Below are positions 1 to 6,453 of a stretch of 13,326 nt of DNA, one piece after another. How positions within the stretch are numbered: position 1 is the stretch's first letter; each line of letters begins with the position of its first letter. The notes beneath the pieces were generated by a model. That model was not told where the DNA came from and made no database searches. It was given only the letters and a program-made list of their open reading frames with translations. This DNA is from Parachlamydiales bacterium (GTDB lineage Bacteria; Chlamydiota; Chlamydiia; Chlamydiales; JAJFMK01), in the NCBI GenBank assembly GCA_020050175.1, contig JAGVKY010000042.1, positions 1-13,326 on the forward strand. The letters are read 5' to 3'. Both the position numbers and the translations under genes were made by a program.

Positions 1-256
1 CGAGAAAAATCACATAAATTCCCCGTAAAAAACCCGAAGTGAGGACCTGGTCGAGGTCGGTCTTACCGATCGATCCAAAAAGACCTTTTAAAAAGTCCCC
101 AATGGTGGTGTAAATAAACCCAATTAAAATAATGGTCGCAGCAAAGGATACTGCAAAAGTAAATGCAGAAGGAAGGTCTTGCGCTTTTGCAACTTGACCT
201 TTCTTTCTAGCATCTTGCAGCTTCTTAGGGGTCGCCTTTTCTGTCTTCTCAGCCAT
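1..256 (-). CDS. sctU: Type III secretion export apparatus protein SctU (CdsU/YscU), N-terminal fragment
   Basis: The gene starts at the ATG complementary to 254-256 and runs off the left edge, so only about 85 N-terminal residues are visible. It reads MAEKTEKATPKKLQDARKKG, then QVAKAQDLPSAFTFAVSF and a hydrophobic stretch (AATIILIGFIYTTIG). The basic start TEKATPKKLQDARKKGQV.KS/AQD followed by a first membrane helix is the signature N-terminus of the YscU/FlhB family. In this family the inner-membrane protein sits at the export gate, and its cytoplasmic domain (outside this window) self-cleaves at NPTH to switch substrates. YscU is preferred over flagellar FlhB because chlamydial gene order places cdsU next to ychF, as here. 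It is divergent from ychF with 94 nt between the starts. A weak purine-rich AGAGAGAT lies just before the ATG. The cleavage site cannot be checked here. Confidence 0.87.
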   Translation of the reverse strand, partial: MAEKTEKATPKKLQDARKKGQVAKAQDLPSAFTFAVSFAATIILIGFIYTTIGDFLKGLFGSIGKTDLDQVLTSGFLRGIYVIFL

Positions 257-350
257 ATCTCTCTATTATCATGATACTGCCGTAATCGAGAAATAGTAAA
301 AATAAATAATTAAATTTTAATGGTGTACCCCTTTGTGTTAAGATTCTCCC
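257..350. promoter_or_regulatory. Divergent intergenic region sctU/ychF
   Basis: This strongly AT-rich 94-nt gap between two divergent start codons must hold the promoter of at least sctU and probably ychF. On the minus strand TTTACT (complement of 296-301) and TATCAT, 18 nt further on, resemble a poor sigma-70/sigma-66 -35/-10 pair. On the plus strand the only -10-like string, TAAGAT at 339-344, lies too close to the ychF ATG for a normal leader. I see no strong consensus element, so individual promoters are not called. Confidence 0.35.
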
Positions 351-1445
351 ATGTCTGAGCTCTCTTGTGGAATTGTCGGGCTTCCCAATGTGGGAAAATC
401 GACCCTTTTTAATGCTATAACCTCTGGTGCAGCAGAAGCTGCCAATTTCCCATTTTGCACCATCGACCCCAATAAAGGGATCGTCCATGTACCTGATCGG
501 AGACTACCCAAATTAGGAACTATCTCTGGCAGCGCTGCCATTATCCCAGCGACTCTTGAGTTTGTCGATATTGCTGGCCTTGTGGAAGGGGCCTCAAAAG
601 GGGAAGGTCTTGGCAATCAGTTTCTTACAAACATCAGAGACACTGATGCGATTCTTCATGTCGTGCGCTGTTTTGATGACGAAAATGTTGTGCATGTCGC
701 TGGCAATGTCGATCCGATCCGTGACATCGAGATCATCAAGACAGAGTTGATATTATCAGACCTTCAAGCGGTTGAAAATATCCATGGCCGTTTAGAAAAG
801 CAGGTAAAAACCAAAAAAGAGCTGCAGTCAACTTTTGATCTCATCGGCAAAATTAAAGAGGCGCTTGAAAACAACCTCCCCGTTAGTAGCCTAAGCCTAA
901 CTCAGGAACAAGAAGAGCTTCTCCGTCCTTATCCTCTTTTGACACGCAAAAAAGTACTCTATGTCGCCAATGTGAGCGAAAAAGATCTTCCAGGCATGAC
1001 CAATCCCTACGTGGAAAAAGTCGTTGCTTATGCAGCAAGGGAGGGGAATCAAGTTGTTCCCATCTGTGCAAAAATCGAAGAAGAAATTGCTCAATTGCCA
1101 AAAGAAGAGAGAGCAGAGTTTTTAGCTTCGATTGGGCTTGAAGAGTCAGGTCTAGACAGACTCGTTAAAGCCTCTTTTGCCATGTTAGGCCTGATCACCT
1201 TCTTGACCACAGGGCCGATGGAAACAAGAGCTTGGACGATCAAACAAGGGACCCCTGCGCAACTAGCAGCAGGTAAGATCCACACCGACATTCAAAAAGG
1301 TTTTGTTCGGGCAGAGGTGATTGCCTATGACGACTTTATTTCTTTAGGTGGTCGCAACGGGGCAAAAGAAAAAGGGAAACTTCGGTCCGAAGGAAAAGAT
1401 TACATCGTGAAGGATGGGGACGTGATCCTCTTCTTGCACCATTAA
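351..1445 (+). CDS. ychF: Redox-regulated ATPase YchF (OLA1 family, Obg-related)
   Basis: The 364-residue length is typical of YchF. Visible motifs are the P-loop GLPNVGKS at residues 10-17, the G3 region DIAGLVEGAS around 73-82 followed by GEGLGN, and a G4 position reading NVSEKD instead of NKxD. The NxxE form is the hallmark of this family and explains its preference for ATP over GTP. The last ~85 residues form the TGS domain (for example GTPAQLAAGKIHTDIQKGF, and the end DGDVILF). The protein is cytosolic, binds ribosomes and is linked to translation and stress responses in other bacteria. There is no clear Shine-Dalgarno before the ATG at 351, but the N-terminus (MSELSCGIVGLPNVGKS) is the expected length. 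The methyltransferase follows after 9 nt, suggesting co-transcription. In C. trachomatis ychF directly precedes ribF; here about 5.8 kb separates them. Confidence 0.97.
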   Translation: MSELSCGIVGLPNVGKSTLFNAITSGAAEAANFPFCTIDPNKGIVHVPDRRLPKLGTISGSAAIIPATLEFVDIAGLVEGASKGEGLGNQFLTNIRDTDAILHVVRCFDDENVVHVAGNVDPIRDIEIIKTELILSDLQAVENIHGRLEKQVKTKKELQSTFDLIGKIKEALENNLPVSSLSLTQEQEELLRPYPLLTRKKVLYVANVSEKDLPGMTNPYVEKVVAYAAREGNQVVPICAKIEEEIAQLPKEERAEFLASIGLEESGLDRLVKASFAMLGLITFLTTGPMETRAWTIKQGTPAQLAAGKIHTDIQKGFVRAEVIAYDDFISLGGRNGAKEKGKLRSEGKDYIVKDGDVILFLHH

Positions 1446-1454
1446 AGGTTCATT

Positions 1455-2582
1455 TTGAAGCTGTTTATTACCACACAACCGACCCTCGAAGAGGTCCTTC
1501 TGCAAGAGCTTGTCTCCTTAGGTTATACAGGAGGAGAAATTGCCTTGAGGGGGGTAAATCTAGATGTCCCTAGCTTTTCTGATGTTTATCGGCTAAACCT
1601 TTGTCTTTCCACCGCTTCCCGTATTTTATTGCCTCTAAAGAACTTTGTTGTGAGGGACGATCAAGACCTTTACTGGAAAGCGCGTGATATCGACTGGAGC
1701 CAATATATGTCTCCTAATGGGACGTTTTGGATCCACGCGAATGTCAATCACCCGCAGCTTCGCCACTCTCTTTATGCTGCCCAAGTGTTGAAGGATGCGA
1801 TCTGTGATTCTTTTAGGGAGAGTGTTGGTTATCGCCCGAGTGTCTCAAGAGAGAATCCCGATCTTTCCTTAAATCTCTACATTGACCCCAAATATGGGAT
1901 TATCAGCTTTGATTCGTCGGGCGATCCCCTGCATCAAAGAGGATACCGTCTTGAGGGCGGCGAGTCACCTTTAAGTGAGTCTCTCGCGGCTGCCATTTTG
2001 CGCATGGCAGGTTATCAAGGGACTGAAGTACTTTTAGACCCTCTTGCAGGATCGGGCACTTTTTTAGTTGAGGCAGCCCTGATGGCCACAAAAACACCGC
2101 CAGGTTGGATGAGAAAATGGTTTGGCTTTTTTGCCCACCCCGAATTTAACGAAGAGGAGTGGCTTAAAGTTAAGGCAAAAGAAATGGAGGGGATTAAACC
2201 TCTCGAAAAGGACAAGATCTTCGGGATCGAAAAAAATAAACAACAGGCCCAAGCTTGTTTAGATAATCTCCAGACTGCCGGTTTTGAAAAAGAGATTACG
2301 TTAGTGCAAGGAGATTTTAGAGATATTGAACCGACCATCCCTCCATCATTTGTCGTCGCCAACCCTCCTTATGGGGTCCGATTAGGCACCGAGGAAGATC
2401 TTATCCCTCTCTATCGTGAAATGGGTGATTTTCTCAAAAGGAAGACAGCAAAACCGTCGATAGGTGCTATTTTAACAGGAAGTCTAACCCTTTCGAAAGA
2501 GGTGGGCTTAAAGCCCAAAAGAAGAATCCCTCTTAAAACAGGTGGGCTTGATGCTCGACTACTTTTATTTGATCTCTATTAA
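1455..2582 (+). CDS. THUMP domain class I SAM-dependent RNA methyltransferase (RlmL N-terminal/YpsC-like)
   Basis: The 375-residue protein has the layout of 23S rRNA m2G methyltransferases related to E. coli RlmL (G2445) and B. subtilis YpsC. A ferredoxin-like/THUMP region covers about residues 1-155, with the family string LHQRGYR at 159-165. The SAM-binding motif DPLAGSGTF is at 195-203, followed by VEAALMATKTPPG. The catalytic NPPYG at 303-307 is typical of enzymes methylating an exocyclic guanine amino group. The start is a TTG at 1455, preceded six bases upstream by AAAGG (1444-1448); no ATG fits as well. It lies 9 nt after ychF and is probably in the same transcript. The fused RlmK domain of E. 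coli RlmL is absent, so only the first activity is expected. The exact nucleotide target is inferred from the family. Confidence 0.87.
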   Translation: MKLFITTQPTLEEVLLQELVSLGYTGGEIALRGVNLDVPSFSDVYRLNLCLSTASRILLPLKNFVVRDDQDLYWKARDIDWSQYMSPNGTFWIHANVNHPQLRHSLYAAQVLKDAICDSFRESVGYRPSVSRENPDLSLNLYIDPKYGIISFDSSGDPLHQRGYRLEGGESPLSESLAAAILRMAGYQGTEVLLDPLAGSGTFLVEAALMATKTPPGWMRKWFGFFAHPEFNEEEWLKVKAKEMEGIKPLEKDKIFGIEKNKQQAQACLDNLQTAGFEKEITLVQGDFRDIEPTIPPSFVVANPPYGVRLGTEEDLIPLYREMGDFLKRKTAKPSIGAILTGSLTLSKEVGLKPKRRIPLKTGGLDARLLLFDLY

Positions 2583-2654
2583 AGAGCTCCTAATAGTTCC
2601 TTAATTTTTTCATGATGTTTCGTTGTTTAAATAATAGCGTAGAAACTTGAATTT

Positions 2655-2658
2655 GAGG
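2655..2658 (+). promoter_or_regulatory. Ribosome binding site deciding the start at 2667
   Basis: GAGG at 2655-2658 lies 8 nt before the ATG at 2667. A longer reading from GTG 2658 would begin inside this same site and have no Shine-Dalgarno of its own, so the ATG is preferred. Confidence 0.5.
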
Positions 2659-2666
2659 TGCCGTAC

Positions 2667-3266
2667 ATGTCCAGAATCTCTCAATTACCACCGACTTCAC
2701 ATCTTTCTGGATTCTGGGCTGGTACTTTAAGAGAGCTGACTTTGGTGGATGCCGAGGTCCGTTTGACTCAAACATTAGAGGCTATCCGCACCGATTTACA
2801 TGGCATTTCTTCTACTCAGACGTTAACCATTAAAGGACTTTTAACTCCTGGCATGTCGGAGGATCAAATCCGTTCGATTTATAGCCATGCCATGGGTGAA
2901 ATCTCAAAAAATGTTACCTCAGCAGATTTTGTGGACTTACGTGAGCGGGAAGTTTCAACCCCACAAACCTGGGATCTTTTCGATACAACTGAGCTGCTAG
3001 CTGAGATTGCGATGATTGAAGATAGGAAAATCGACCCGCGAAAACTTGTTGTTAAAAAAGAACAACCGGAGCAAGAGACCCGTTTTCGCCTCGTCACAAA
3101 TCTAGCTCGCTGCCTTAACGAAATTGGCGCCCAACAACGAAATCCCCATCTTCAAGAAAGAGCTCGTTACCTGCTCTATCTTAACTACACCATTGCTTAT
3201 CAACATGGTGGACTTTATGAATCGTCACTCCAAGAAATGAGCGAACTCTTCGCTTCTTGGCAATAG
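2667..3266 (+). CDS. Hypothetical protein with a C-terminal module shared with the protein at 6454-7278
   Basis: This 199-residue soluble protein has no signal peptide, no membrane segment and no family I recognise. It looks mostly helical. The N-terminus (MSRISQLPPTSHLSGFWAG) is polar and Ser/Pro containing. From about residue 109 to the end it aligns by eye with residues ~183-271 of the membrane protein encoded at 6454-7278. Shared positions are LLxEI, a DP pair, LVxN, then L..A...L.LN..IA.Q and L.EM..L...W near the C-terminus, needing only small gaps. This suggests one protein family or a common partner. It starts 84 nt after the methyltransferase gene and may have its own promoter, but I cannot identify one. 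It converges with the glycosyltransferase-like gene with only 4 nt between stop codons. A role in type III secretion is possible from the shared module but is inference only. Confidence 0.72.
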   Translation: MSRISQLPPTSHLSGFWAGTLRELTLVDAEVRLTQTLEAIRTDLHGISSTQTLTIKGLLTPGMSEDQIRSIYSHAMGEISKNVTSADFVDLREREVSTPQTWDLFDTTELLAEIAMIEDRKIDPRKLVVKKEQPEQETRFRLVTNLARCLNEIGAQQRNPHLQERARYLLYLNYTIAYQHGGLYESSLQEMSELFASWQ

Positions 3267-3270
3267 CTTC

Positions 3271-4122
3271 TTAGTTCCGTGCCCCATCGCTATGGTGGAT
3301 ATAATTTCCATCATGAGGTTCCCCGTAAAGATAGGCGCCGTAGTCTAGATGGATCCTATCCATCTCCTGTTGAGATTTTCCCTCAATCGCTTTTTTTATC
3401 CCCCAGTGCATGTACCATTCCATAGCTCCATGATCGCATTGAGGCAGAACAAAATTTTTGTAATAGTCAACTGTAGCCACGTGAGCATAATCGGACCAGC
3501 CAAAGCATCGGGTTAGAGGGATAAGGCTTTCTCCTTTTGCCACACTATTCACTGGCCAATACCATTCGGGTCCATTATTGGGATATCTCGTTAGGTGAAT
3601 GTATTTGATATTGGGGTTCTTCTTCATCGAAGCTATGCAACCAGGCAGATCAAACCATTTCCTAAGGATGTCGTCATGTTGGTAGACGAAGATGTAAGGA
3701 GTGGTGACTAACTTAATAGCCTCCTTGAGTGTTCCTGCAAGATGGACCCACTTATCGCAAAAGACTAGTTCTGTATTTTTGAAAAAGGAGTCGCTTTTTG
3801 TAAGTTCAATCACCTTTTTCTTGTATTGATCGTATAAGTCCTTTTTGTTTGCGTACGAAGGAGGAATTCCGTCGAAAACAATGATCTTTTTACACTTTGC
3901 TAATGCTGGGATTTGGAAAAGGCTTTTCTGAGCAGGATAGAGGTGTTTAAGAGTAGGGATAGAGGGGATTGGATTAGTTGTCGTGATAACCGTAATCAGC
4001 TCTGCTGCTCGGTTGTCATCTATAATTTCTCCATCCACTCTATAAGAGGTGGCCGTAAGGAGAGTCGGAAAAAATAAAAGAAATAAAAATAACGAGCTGG
4101 CAAAGTTTTTAATAGTCACCAT
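3271..4122 (-). CDS. Putative exported GT-A-fold glycosyltransferase-like protein
   Basis: The 283-residue protein begins with a clear signal sequence or N-terminal anchor: MVTIKNF followed by a hydrophobic core at about residues 8-24, with plausible cleavage after the TATS at 23-26. The mature part starts like a nucleotide-diphospho-sugar transferase: a strand-loop ELITVITTTNPIPSIPTL at 41-58, KKIIVFDGIPPSY at 78-90, and YIFVYQHDDIL at 143-153. There HDD (149-151) sits where GT-A enzymes place the metal-binding DxD. Later landmarks are HLTRYPN (176-182), FGWSDYAHVAT (207-217) and a His-rich end, GEPHDGNYIHHSDGA. Bacterial GT-A enzymes usually face the cytosol, so a signal peptide is unusual and suggests periplasmic or exported action. 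No good Shine-Dalgarno precedes the ATG at 4122; a GTG one codon downstream is an alternative. Its family, donor and acceptor are unknown to me. Confidence 0.62.
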   Translation of the reverse strand: MVTIKNFASSLFLFLLFFPTLLTATSYRVDGEIIDDNRAAELITVITTTNPIPSIPTLKHLYPAQKSLFQIPALAKCKKIIVFDGIPPSYANKKDLYDQYKKKVIELTKSDSFFKNTELVFCDKWVHLAGTLKEAIKLVTTPYIFVYQHDDILRKWFDLPGCIASMKKNPNIKYIHLTRYPNNGPEWYWPVNSVAKGESLIPLTRCFGWSDYAHVATVDYYKNFVLPQCDHGAMEWYMHWGIKKAIEGKSQQEMDRIHLDYGAYLYGEPHDGNYIHHSDGARN

Positions 4123-4183
4123 GACTTAGTCCGTGGGGCAAAAAGTCAAAATTTCCCATTTTGATTTTAATAATGCAACCGTT

Positions 4184-4785
4184 CTATAACTTATGGACAA
4201 ATATTCCATTCATTACTTCTTGCTTCACTGACCCATAACTAGCAAGCTTTTGACTTGCCCCATTAGAGGAATCTCCACAAGCGTAAATTCCCGGAGAACT
4301 TCCGGTATAATAATTTAAGATATTTTTTGCAGCATTGATATCCCTGTCATGAATTATGGTACAAGATCCACAAGTCCAGCTTCTTTCTGAAAGAAGGAGG
4401 TCTTGGTTGATCCGTTTACAGCATGAACACTGTTTACTTGAGGGATAATAGCGAGGAACCTTGACAAGGCGGGATATCCGATTTTGACTCCGGATTTCAA
4501 TCCTCGAAAAAAGTTATGGAAAGCTCGATCTAAATCCCGTAAAGCTTCCTGGGGAGCACATTTTGAGACCTCATACATCCAAGGAAATTCTTTTGGCTTC
4601 AGACTATTGAGGAGCTTGTGCTGCTCTATGGCATTGGTTGACTTTTTTTCTTTCTCATAAAGAGAGACTCTCAAACCAAGTCCCCAGTTAAAGGCAAAGC
4701 GGGCAACACCTGCATGTTGCGCTAATTGCTTCCGGAGGCCTCCGTTTAATCTAATCTCATACTTATAAGCGCAGTTACGCTTCAT
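4184..4785 (-). pseudogene. tnpB: TnpB (IS605 OrfB/IS607-associated) pseudogene, internal deletion and frameshift
   Basis: Residues 1-105 from the ATG at 4785 match a TnpB N-terminus: AYKYEIRLNGGLRKQLAQHA, FNWGL, and FFRGLKSGVKIGYP at about 92-105. After the GGATATCC at about 4472-4479 the original frame continues to a stop at 4354 as nonsense. A different frame then gives the authentic C-terminus: RLVKVPRYYPSSKQCSCC, SWTCGSC, HDRDINAAKNIL, and on to a TAG at 4184-4186. This retains both CxxC pairs of the zinc ribbon and the RuvC-III aspartate region (HDRD). About 95 C-terminal residues plus 105 N-terminal residues remain out of the usual 370-400, so roughly 170-200 residues including RuvC-I and RuvC-II are missing. 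The RNA-guided nuclease activity known for TnpB must therefore be lost. The deletion joint coincides with the frame change. Confidence 0.85.
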
Positions 4786-4963
4786 TCTGAATAGTCTTTA
4801 AGGCTTTCTTGGCTTTATTTTTAGCTGAACGACGCCCATATAATCGAGCGCAAAATGATGTCAGCACTTCAATCATGTCCTGCACCAAATCGTCCTTGAG
4901 CTCGGATGAATCGGCAACAACCAATTTAATGACAATATTTGTCTTTATTTCTAGCAACTGTTG
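4775..4963 (-). pseudogene. tnpA: IS607-type serine recombinase TnpA, 3' fragment
   Basis: About 60 residues in one frame read IVIKLVVADSSELKDD, LVQDMIEVLTSF, CARLYGRRSAKNKAKKALK. This matches the C-terminal end of IS607-family TnpA resolvases, where an acidic linker is followed by the helix DLVxDxIxxxxSFxxRLYGxRSxKxK. The N-terminal DNA-binding and serine-recombinase catalytic regions (about 150 residues) are absent: an in-frame stop (complement of 4964-4966) closes the frame immediately upstream. A TTG at 4955-4957 could start a small protein, but a truncated remnant is far more likely. Its last codons overlap the start of tnpB by 11 nt, as in intact elements. Confidence 0.75.
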
Positions 4964-4979
4964 TTAACCCTTTGCGAAG

Positions 4980-4999
4980 TCTTAACGTATTCTTAACGT
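4980..4999 (+). promoter_or_regulatory. Direct repeat upstream of the chaperone operon, possible operator
   Basis: TCTTAACGT occurs at 4980-4988 and again at 4991-4999, an exact 9-bp direct repeat with an 11-bp period, so both copies lie on the same face of the helix. A related GTTAAC (4963-4968) lies 12 nt upstream of the first copy. The repeat is 87 nt before the ATG at 5086, in the 122-nt stretch between the IS remnant and the first chaperone gene, where the operon promoter must lie. No convincing -10/-35 pair is visible, so binding by a regulator is only a proposal. Confidence 0.33.
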
Positions 5000-5085
5000 C
5001 TTTCTTCACACTCCCTCGCCCCGTGACCCACATTTTCTTTACACCGATCTGATTAGATAGGAGATGTGGTTAGGAGAGAATCGTT

Positions 5086-5742
5086 ATGTCTGCTAGAGAA
5101 AAAGAGCTGTTAGCCTATGTGCATAAACAGGTTAAGGCTTTTGTCCACAAAGAGCTCGAATCTCGTCGAAAAAAGGTCCAGGATGACCCACTCCTCAACA
5201 AGGAAGCTGAAGAAACAGAAAATATTAACCTTTACATCGCCCGTCTAGGCGAAGCTCTTAGATTACTTAGGATGGATAAAGTTCTCTCGGAAGGAACCAT
5301 CCTTCATGAGGAGGTCGCTAAACTGGTTAGGAGCAAAGAGGTAAAAAAAGGACTTCTTCCTCAAGAAACCTTGAAACTCTCAAAGGAGAAGCTCCTGGAG
5401 TTTTACCAGGTAGCCTTCACTTTTTTTGAGGGCGAGTACTACCAAGAGGCTTCCAATCTCTATCTTTTTCTCACTTTTTTAAATCCTCATGTTTCAAGTT
5501 TTTGGGTGGGTTTAGGGATGACCGAGGAGATGCAGGAGCATTACGATTCAGCAATCGGCGCCTACTTAACAGCTTTAGATTTAAACGAAAACGACTTACA
5601 GCCGGTTTTATATTGCGCTGAGTGTCTCAACAAAATGAATAAGCCCAAAAAAGCCAAAGAGCTTCTTCAATTTGCGATGCGGCAGTTGAGAGATGTCCCG
5701 TCTTATCAGGAATTTAAAAAACAAGCTCAAAGGTGGATGTAG
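5086..5742 (+). CDS. SycD/LcrH-like type III secretion chaperone, TPR protein (first paralogue)
   Basis: The 218-residue cytosolic protein has three TPR-like helical pairs at about 102-135, 136-169 and 170-203. They contain class II chaperone landmarks: FYQVAFTFFEGEYYQEASNL, FLNPHVSSFWVGLGMTEEM, SAIGAYLTALDLN and LYCAECLNKMNKPKKAKELL. The pattern FxxGEYxxAS..F..L..L.P....FW.GLG...E...Y..AI.AY..A matches LcrH/SycD/IpgC proteins, which hold translocators and effectors in the cytosol before secretion. Canonical members are about 165 residues. Here the TPR block is preceded by a charged ~100-residue region that is also conserved in the next gene. AGGAG at 5072-5076 sits 9 nt before the ATG. It is the first gene of an operon with its paralogue (40-nt gap) and a membrane protein. 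The chaperone call rests on TPR pattern and context; the client is inferred. Confidence 0.8.
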   Translation: MSAREKELLAYVHKQVKAFVHKELESRRKKVQDDPLLNKEAEETENINLYIARLGEALRLLRMDKVLSEGTILHEEVAKLVRSKEVKKGLLPQETLKLSKEKLLEFYQVAFTFFEGEYYQEASNLYLFLTFLNPHVSSFWVGLGMTEEMQEHYDSAIGAYLTALDLNENDLQPVLYCAECLNKMNKPKKAKELLQFAMRQLRDVPSYQEFKKQAQRWM

Positions 5743-5773
5743 AGGGGACATGGAAAAATCGCCTGCTGAAAAA

Positions 5774-5779
5774 AGGAGG
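5774..5779 (+). promoter_or_regulatory. Strong ribosome binding site deciding the second chaperone start
   Basis: AGGAGG at 5774-5779 is a perfect Shine-Dalgarno. Two ATGs follow in frame, at 5782 and 5785. The second has a workable 5-nt spacing and makes the protein begin MSAKEKE, like MSAREKE in the paralogue. Confidence 0.7.
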
Positions 5780-5784
5780 ACATG

Positions 5785-6453
5785 ATGTCTGCAAAAGAAA
5801 AAGAGGTGGTTTCTACTCTTCATCGTCAGATCGAACATTTTATTCATAAAGAGCTCCAATCTCATCGAAAAAAGCACGTATATGATCCTCTATCGCATAA
5901 AGAAGCCGAAATAAAGCATCAAGCGGTTGAAAATCTTGATCACTACCTCGCTCGCTTAAAAACGGCTCTTAAAATTCTTGTACAAGAGGGTCTCTTCAAT
6001 AAAAATGCAATCCATCCTGCCGAAAATATTTCGAAAGAAGAAATAAAAAAAGGGATTCTTCCCTATCAAAGCCTAAAATTTTCAAACGAGACGCTTCTAG
6101 ACGCTTATCGCGTAGCCTCTTCTCACTTTGAGAGGGGGGATTTCACCGGAGCTTCCAACATTTTTCTTCTTCTGAGCTTCTTAAACCCTCTAGTCGCAAG
6201 TTTTTGGATAGGCTTAGGAATGGCAGAAGAGTTGCAAGAGAATTTTGAACCGGCGATCTCAGCTTATCTAACTGCGGCAGAGATGAATAAAAAAGATCTC
6301 CAGCCAATTTTCCACTCCGCAAGATGTTTGAACAAAATGAAACAACCAGAAAAAGCAAAAGAGCTTCTCGAATTAGCGATGGCAGAACTTAAAGATAGTT
6401 CAGCAGAAAAAGCGTTTAAGAGTGAAGCTCAACGATTTAACTTGGGTGTTTAA
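5785..6453 (+). CDS. SycD/LcrH-like type III secretion chaperone, TPR protein (second paralogue)
   Basis: This 222-residue protein is a tandem paralogue of the preceding one; about half of the positions look identical by eye along the full length. TPR-like units lie at about 104-137, 138-171 and 172-205, with HFERGDFTGASNIF, FLNPLVASFWIGLGMAEEL, AISAYLTAAEM and CLNKMKQPEKAKELL. The N-terminal ~100 residues repeat the paralogue's charged region (KEKE near the start, HKEL.S.RKK, DPL..KEAE) with a few inserted residues (IKHQ) around 43-46. The ATG at 5785 is chosen over 5782 from ribosome binding site spacing and alignment. Its TAA (6451-6453) touches the ATG of the next gene, so translation is probably coupled. 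Type III loci often have a SycD-like chaperone immediately before its translocator client, which suggests that relation here. Confidence 0.8.
   Translation: MSAKEKEVVSTLHRQIEHFIHKELQSHRKKHVYDPLSHKEAEIKHQAVENLDHYLARLKTALKILVQEGLFNKNAIHPAENISKEEIKKGILPYQSLKFSNETLLDAYRVASSHFERGDFTGASNIFLLLSFLNPLVASFWIGLGMAEELQENFEPAISAYLTAAEMNKKDLQPIFHSARCLNKMKQPEKAKELLELAMAELKDSSAEKAFKSEAQRFNLGV

Larger units (their letters stand above)
4184..4963 (-). mobile_element. IS607-type insertion sequence remnant (tnpA 3' end + internally deleted tnpB)
   Basis: Two overlapping reading frames on the minus strand carry the C-terminus of an IS607-type serine recombinase and then a TnpB. The recombinase stop (4775-4777) overlaps the tnpB start (4783-4785) by 11 nt, the usual tnpA-tnpB coupling in this family. 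IS607 elements lack terminal inverted repeats, so true ends cannot be read; the limits given are those of the recognisable coding remnants. The recombinase has lost most of its N-terminal catalytic domain, and TnpB has lost its middle plus the frame. The element can no longer move by itself. It sits between the glycosyltransferase-like gene and the promoter region of the chaperone operon. Confidence 0.8.

Noticed and set aside
2658..2660. GTG start for the hypothetical protein at 2667-3266
   Set aside because: It overlaps the GAGG that serves as ribosome binding site for the ATG at 2667 and has no site of its own.
4130..4262. Inverted similarity between TTTGACTTGCCCCA (4249-4262) and TGGGGCAAAAAGTCAAAA (4131-4148) as IS terminal repeats
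   Set aside because: One arm is inside the tnpB coding remnant, the match needs a gap, and IS607 elements do not have terminal inverted repeats. It is most likely chance.
4955..4957. TTG start of an independent 60-residue protein
   Set aside because: The sequence matches the C-terminal tail of IS607 serine recombinases and overlaps tnpB as expected for tnpA. It is a truncated remnant and not a new small gene.
5027..5069. CCACAT/ATGTGG inverted repeat (5028-5033 and 5064-5069) as an operator or hairpin before the first chaperone gene
   Set aside because: It has only 6 bp arms with a 30-nt loop, which is expected by chance at this length.
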